Source of the DNA: JAGLHV01 sp023132075 [NCBI: bacterium]
GTDB lineage: Bacteria > CBDUZB01 > JAGLHV01
DNA: 11,385 bases
Direction: 5' to 3'
NCBI GenBank assembly: GCA_023132075.1
Contig: JAGLYT010000020.1
Location: 1 to 11,385 of the forward strand
Shown: positions 7,476 to 11,385 of the stretch, in pieces
Numbering within the stretch: position 1 is the first letter of the stretch
Layout: the number at the start of each line of letters is the position of its first letter
Position numbers and translations under genes: made by a program
Notes under the pieces: generated by a model
Seen by the model: the letters and a program-made list of their open reading frames with translations, nothing else
The model's database searches: none
Told to the model about the DNA's origin: nothing

Positions 7476-10400
7476 TTGTCAGGTATTAAGGAAAAACATT
7501 TTTTTATTGTGTTTATTGTTGCTATATTAATTTTTTTTAATTCTCCTGTATATGCAGAATCATTGATGGCAGATATTGTCCGTGTATTTGATGAAAACCG
7601 GAAATTGGATGCCCGGATAGTCAAAGAAATAAAATTTAAATTGGCTAAAGAACAAAATCTGGGAGGAAATACCGAAAAGTATATTCTTTATGGTAATGAT
7701 GGGAATAGGTGGTTATTTAAAATATATAGTTATTCCATTTCGGTAAAAGAGTCAAAGGTTGTTTCCATATTGTCTTCCTTTTTTGGTATTAAAACTCCTG
7801 CCATTTATGAAACTGAATTGTTGATAAATAAAAAATCGGAGTATGGATCTCTTCAGAAAATGTTACCCAATGTTAAAGTATGGGAGACTGGTTTTTTATG
7901 CAATATTTCACCTGGGCAAATAATATTTTTCCAAAAACAACATGTATTAGATTGGCTTATTTATAACGGAGAAGTGGAGGCAGAAGAATTTTTATTAGAC
8001 ACAAAAACAAACGAAATTATTCCTATTGATAGAGATGAAATTTTTTGTAGCGGGAATTATGAAAAAGTAAAGTTACCCAATAAAGACCGCAATTTGGGTT
8101 GGTATAATAATTTTTTTAAAGAAGTGAGTAGGAATAAAAAAATAGATTGTACTGGTGTTTTTGAGATGATTGATTATATCCAATCAACAGACGACGAGAT
8201 AGTAAAAAATATATTAAAAGGAGTTTTTGGAAAGAAAATAGATCACTATTTGAAAAAAATTTTGCCTAAAAAACATAATCTGCGTAGAGATTTTAAGGAA
8301 TTTTATCAGGAATTGTCACGGATGACAGGAAAAAACATAAGCATTCCTCCCCTAAATATGAATAATAATTACGCGAAAGCAGTCTTAGAAAATATGAAAG
8401 AAGAGATTTCAAATAAAAAAGAAAGTATTAGCCAGATAGAATTAGGTGATGTTGGGGCACAAGAAAATATCGAAGTTATTTCCTCTAAAGGTGCGTGGTA
8501 TTTGTTGTATTATAGGTTAAAATATGCATCAAAAGATGAGTTTTTATTACGCATAGGAGAAGTTACTAAAAAGCTGGAAAAACTAAAAAATGACACCAGA
8601 AGTGTTAATGAAAGATATGCTATAAATTTATATATTAGCCAAGTTGAAAAAATTACGGAGCTTCTTAAGATAAGCGATATTAATATTCGTCGGTTCATTA
8701 AAAGAATTACAATTCACCCATTATTTAAGAATTTATTAGACATGCAAAATCGACGGATAAAGTCTTCACAGCCGGAAACAAAAAAAAATGGTAAAAATGA
8801 TGAAAAAATATTAATGAATAAAATTGTTTGCAATTTTAAGGAAAGCCAAAAATTAGATGGAAAGATTATAAGAAAATTACGTTTTGAATTATATGAGAAT
8901 CAAGATTTAGGAGGGAGTGCTCAAAAATATTTACTTAAAAGTAATAATGGAGATTTGTGGCTATTTAAAGTTTATCCGTTTTCAAAGACTAAAAGAGTAA
9001 AAATATCCAGATGTGTGTATCTCCTGGCACAATTATTGGCTATTTCTACTCCGGTACTTTACGAAATTAATTTACCGATTAATGGGAAATTACGTTATGG
9101 GTCAATTCAAAAATTTATTTCTGACACTAAAGAACTTTGTGATGTGAAAATTAGTGAATTAAGCAATACACAGATAGAGGACATACAATACCATGAAATT
9201 TTCGATTGGTTAATTTTTAATGGAGATCCGGATTCTGACCATTTTTTTATTAAACCAAAAACAGATGAAATTGTTGCCATAGATAAAGATTTGTCCTTAA
9301 GCGAGATGAAAGGAAGTTCTTTAAGTGAAAATCCATGGAATAATGCATGGTACATGAATTATTGGAAAAAATGTATAGCTGACGAAATAAATATTGATTT
9401 TAAAAAATCTTTCAATTTTATTAAGTATATACAAAGCATAAAAAATTGTAAATTAAGAAAAATACTCTTACGGTTATGTAATGAAAATAAATTAATAGAT
9501 GAGTTTTTTTTGCGGAAAAAAAATCTGAAAATTTATTTCGAAAAAAGTTATAGGAGATTGTCTGTATTGCAAGGAAAACAATTTTTAATAGCAGATAACG
9601 CAGATAAAAAAGCATATTCTGAATTGGTTTTGGAAAAGATTAAAAAAAATGTCTTAGAAAAAAGACAGTTGCTTAAAAACTTAAAAGCTCAAAAAAAAAC
9701 ACGACAAAATAATATTACAGCTATTTCTTCAGAAGATGCGTGGGATATAGTAGATAAATTAAATTGGGTGGATAAAGAGAGAAGTTTGGTCTATATTAAA
9801 AATGTGATAGAAAAATTGGAATGTTTGGAAAAGAAAAAAGTAAGTGTTTATGAGAAATTAGCAATAAATTTGTATATTGAAGAGGTTAGAAAAAAATATA
9901 TAAAAAAAATTGTAGAGAATTTTCCTATGAGGAAAGAAATTAAATTAATCACGCTGCACCCTCATCGGATAAATGATAGAAAAATATTTGATTTGGAATA
10001 CAATTTGAGAGCCGTATATAAAGAAAAGAGAAAATCGTTTGTGAAACATAAAGGAAAGTTTACAAGGGATGAGGAGGATATTTTTTTGCGTTTAGATTCT
10101 ATTTTGCATTCTGTGTGGGGAAACTATTATGAAAAAATGGAACTTCTTTCAAAAGAGTATAAAAATTGTATAGAAAAAGATCAATTGCAATTAAAACATA
10201 GAGTTTTGCACGGAATATTGTTGTTAGATTTAAATTATCTTGAAAAAATAAAGGATGTTGATTTGAAATGTTTAGGAATGGCATTGGTCTGTAGTTTTAA
10301 GAATGACAGGGATGAAATAATCAGGTATTGCAATAAGGCAATTAGTTTAAATAAAAACAACTTTATTGCCTATAAAAGCTATATGTTACTAGGATTGATT

Positions 10401-10844
10401 TATGAACACAACAGACAATGGCAAAGATTTGGGGAAGGATTTGAATTAAAAAAATCTATTGATGCTTATAAAAAAGCAGCAATGATTAATCCTGAATCGG
10501 TGGGGACACATTTGAATTTAGGAGTTCTTTATCTAATAATGAAAGATGCAGATAAAAGTTTAAAGGAATTTAAAAGAGTGGATAAATTAGATGCTGAATA
10601 CGGCAGGAAACATTTTCATTTTGACGAAATAAAGGAAAAAAAAACATATAAGGACAAAGAAGAATATTTAGAATCGGTGAGAATGAACACTTTAAATGGA
10701 AGACATCATTATATATTGGGATTAGCATATTTAATAAAAGAAGATATGGCATTAGCACAAGAACATTTTAATAAAGCAAAAGAGTTTGGATATAAAATAG
10801 ATGAGAAGGGTAAAGAATGTTTATTAAATCAAGTAGTGAAATAA
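7476..10844 (+). CDS. Exported tandem kinase-like/TPR protein, two-unit copy
   Basis: A 1122-residue paralogue of the upstream protein, with the kinase-like plus helical unit duplicated. TTG 7476 gives a basic start, hydrophobic core 9-22 and probable cleavage after VYA (residue 27). Unit 1 (30-425) has RWLFK (Lys82), YGSLQK, WLIYNGE (Glu166 where the sister units have Asp), Glu171 in place of His, IDRD (184-187), SSKGAW (336-341) and ITIHP (411-415). Unit 2 (445-860) has LWLFK (Lys498), YGSIQKFI, WLIFNGD (Asp584), His589, IDKD (602-605), SSEDAW (751-756) and ITLHP (825-829). A linker around 426-445 is polar and Lys-rich. TPR-like repeats occupy 929-1108 with WQRFGEGFE, EYGRKHFHFD and GRHHYILG. 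Unit 2 plus the tail matches the whole upstream protein better than unit 1 does, so the gene looks like a duplication and fusion. Unit 1 may be a pseudokinase-like regulator. Function and substrate are unknown. Confidence 0.85.
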   Translation: MSGIKEKHFFIVFIVAILIFFNSPVYAESLMADIVRVFDENRKLDARIVKEIKFKLAKEQNLGGNTEKYILYGNDGNRWLFKIYSYSISVKESKVVSILSSFFGIKTPAIYETELLINKKSEYGSLQKMLPNVKVWETGFLCNISPGQIIFFQKQHVLDWLIYNGEVEAEEFLLDTKTNEIIPIDRDEIFCSGNYEKVKLPNKDRNLGWYNNFFKEVSRNKKIDCTGVFEMIDYIQSTDDEIVKNILKGVFGKKIDHYLKKILPKKHNLRRDFKEFYQELSRMTGKNISIPPLNMNNNYAKAVLENMKEEISNKKESISQIELGDVGAQENIEVISSKGAWYLLYYRLKYASKDEFLLRIGEVTKKLEKLKNDTRSVNERYAINLYISQVEKITELLKISDINIRRFIKRITIHPLFKNLLDMQNRRIKSSQPETKKNGKNDEKILMNKIVCNFKESQKLDGKIIRKLRFELYENQDLGGSAQKYLLKSNNGDLWLFKVYPFSKTKRVKISRCVYLLAQLLAISTPVLYEINLPINGKLRYGSIQKFISDTKELCDVKISELSNTQIEDIQYHEIFDWLIFNGDPDSDHFFIKPKTDEIVAIDKDLSLSEMKGSSLSENPWNNAWYMNYWKKCIADEINIDFKKSFNFIKYIQSIKNCKLRKILLRLCNENKLIDEFFLRKKNLKIYFEKSYRRLSVLQGKQFLIADNADKKAYSELVLEKIKKNVLEKRQLLKNLKAQKKTRQNNITAISSEDAWDIVDKLNWVDKERSLVYIKNVIEKLECLEKKKVSVYEKLAINLYIEEVRKKYIKKIVENFPMRKEIKLITLHPHRINDRKIFDLEYNLRAVYKEKRKSFVKHKGKFTRDEEDIFLRLDSILHSVWGNYYEKMELLSKEYKNCIEKDQLQLKHRVLHGILLLDLNYLEKIKDVDLKCLGMALVCSFKNDRDEIIRYCNKAISLNKNNFIAYKSYMLLGLIYEHNRQWQRFGEGFELKKSIDAYKKAAMINPESVGTHLNLGVLYLIMKDADKSLKEFKRVDKLDAEYGRKHFHFDEIKEKKTYKDKEEYLESVRMNTLNGRHHYILGLAYLIKEDMALAQEHFNKAKEFGYKIDEKGKECLLNQVVK
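7563..8750 (+). repeat. Kinase-like + helical unit, copy 2 (altered catalytic motif)
   Basis: This covers residues 30-425 of the 7476-10844 protein. The order of landmarks is the same as in the other copies, but the catalytic-loop-like Asp and His are both Glu (Glu166, Glu171). Lys82 and IDRD are kept. It is not followed by TPRs but directly by copy 3. Edges are approximate. Confidence 0.75.
8808..10055 (+). repeat. Kinase-like + helical unit, copy 3 (Asp/His retained)
   Basis: This covers residues 445-860 of the 7476-10844 protein. Lys498, GSIQKF, Asp584, His589 and IDKD are all present. It is the closest relative of copy 1, down to identical DNA segments. Edges are approximate. Confidence 0.75.
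10260..10799 (+). repeat. TPR-like tail, copy B
   Basis: This covers residues 929-1108 of the 7476-10844 protein. It aligns almost without gaps to the tail at 6880-7422 and keeps WQRFGEGFE, EYGRKHFHFD and NTLNGRHHYILG. Matching identical DNA lies at 10602-10624 and 10698-10717. Confidence 0.8.
10804..10810 (+). promoter_or_regulatory. Shine-Dalgarno for the overlapping third paralogue
   Basis: AGAAGGG lies 6 nt before ATG 10817, inside the 3' end of the preceding gene. It is the strongest ribosome-binding match in the window and fixes the start of the overlapping gene. Confidence 0.65.
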
Positions 10845-11385
10845 ATTTTTTTTTTATTGGAATGTGTATTATCTGTCTTAGTTTTAGCGTAGAGGGAAGA
10901 GATTTAATTGGAGAAATTACAAAATTAGCTAAAGAAGAACGAGAATTAAATGAGAAGCTAATTAGAACAATGACTTTTGAATTAGCAGAAACCCAGAATA
11001 CCATAGCCGGGAATAGTGAAAAATATTTAGTCAAAGATACAGAAAATAATTTATGGTCGTTTAAAACAAATACTCAACGAGAAGTGGAAAATGCTAAAAT
11101 TGTTTCAGATCTTGCTCAATTGTTGGGCGTCAGTGTCCCGGTTCTTAAAGGGGTTGCTTTGCCAATTAATGGGAGAGAGGTTTTTGGTTCAATTCAAAAA
11201 ATAGGCTTTTATGACATACTACGCAAGAAAAAACCGTTTATTAAAGAAATGACTCCCGGAGAAATTTTATCTCTTCAAAAACTACAGGTTTTTGATTGGC
11301 TTGTTGTGATGCGTCCCGGAGAAATGTATGAGCATTGTTTCATCATTTCAAAAACCGGAGATAAGATGTTAGCTATTGATAGAGA
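10817..11385 (+). CDS. Exported kinase-like protein, third paralogue, 3' partial
   Basis: This frame is open from ATG 10817 to the window end (189 codons plus 2 nt). It overlaps the preceding gene by 28 nt in another frame and has a good Shine-Dalgarno. The N-terminus (residues 1-27) has a hydrophobic core, INFFFIGMCIICLSFS, like a signal peptide or anchor. Residues 28-189 match the start of the units in the two upstream genes: LIRTMTFELAE, SEKYLVKD, LWSFK (Lys83), a stretch like the LxGxxxP segment (LLGVSVPVL), LPINGR, FGSIQK (123-128), VFDWLV (158-163), His173 and AID (186-188). The catalytic-loop Asp seen as NND/NGD in two sister units is absent; the region reads VVMRPGEMYEH with two extra residues. 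It may therefore be a divergent or inactive copy. Whether it also has the helical module and TPR tail lies outside the window. An in-frame ATG at 10862 is a weaker alternative start because it cuts the hydrophobic segment short. Confidence 0.8.
   Translation, partial: MFIKSSSEINFFFIGMCIICLSFSVEGRDLIGEITKLAKEERELNEKLIRTMTFELAETQNTIAGNSEKYLVKDTENNLWSFKTNTQREVENAKIVSDLAQLLGVSVPVLKGVALPINGREVFGSIQKIGFYDILRKKKPFIKEMTPGEILSLQKLQVFDWLVVMRPGEMYEHCFIISKTGDKMLAIDR
10898..11385 (+). repeat. Kinase-like unit, copy 4 (truncated by the window)
   Basis: This covers residues 28-189 of the 10817 gene. It keeps the Lys, GSIQK, DWL and ID landmarks but lacks the Asp of NGD. Only the front of the unit is visible. 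Confidence 0.7.

Noticed and set aside
5338-10844. Reading the kinase-like proteins as HipA-type toxins of a toxin-antitoxin pair
   Set aside because: They have signal peptides, long helical and TPR extensions and no small HipB-like DNA-binding partner nearby.
10845-10856. T-run after the stop of the two-unit gene as a rho-independent terminator
   Set aside because: There is no GC-rich stem before it, and the run is inside the coding start of the next gene.
10768-11034. Reverse-strand 88-codon open frame and the other reverse-strand frames of 60-96 codons
   Set aside because: All lie antisense within clearly coding + strand genes, and their compositions are typical of shadows of Lys/Ile-rich genes.

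Overview
This 11.4 kb window is AT-rich (roughly one third G+C by eye). It is almost wholly coding, with every gene on the + strand, very short gaps and several overlaps. It reads as part of one long operon, cut at both ends. There are no RNA genes, IS elements, CRISPR arrays or convincing terminators. The mix of a transglutaminase-like protein, a B12-binding-type radical SAM enzyme, a polytopic glycosyltransferase fused to TPRs, and TPR-rich exported proteins suggests an uncultivated Gram-negative-type bacterium, possibly Omnitrophota or a related candidate phylum. That placement is an impression from gene style, not a proven assignment.

Layout: (i) 3-1535, a transglutaminase-like protein with a visible Cys/His/Asp triad, whose 5' end lies outside the window. 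(ii) 1564-2991, a COG1032-type radical SAM enzyme with a CxxxCxxC cluster motif. (iii) 3056-5338, a GT-C (ArnT/PMT-like) membrane glycosyltransferase with a C-terminal soluble part and TPRs. (iv) 5338-7437, 7476-10844 and 10817-end, three consecutive paralogous exported proteins. The last is truncated by the window and overlaps its predecessor by 28 nt.

The most interesting part is block (iv). Its proteins are built from a repeated unit of about 400 residues: an atypical kinase-like domain (resembling the PI3/4-kinase-related / HipA-like superfamily) followed by a conserved helical module with SSxxAW and ITxHP motifs. In the two complete genes the last unit is followed by a TPR tail with unusual invariant motifs. 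The window holds four copies of the kinase-like part: one in gene 4, two in tandem in gene 5 and one at the start of gene 6. Two copies keep an Asp/His pair in the catalytic-loop region, and two have lost or altered it. All three proteins begin with a signal-peptide-like segment, so these kinase-like domains would act outside the cytoplasm, which is unusual.

The glycosyltransferase ends in TAATG, overlapping the first kinase-like gene by one base. Its TPRs are predicted to lie on the same side of the membrane as the exported proteins. A reasonable hypothesis, not shown by sequence alone, is a cell-surface system in which a membrane glycosyltransferase and exported kinase-like/TPR proteins modify or assemble an envelope polymer.
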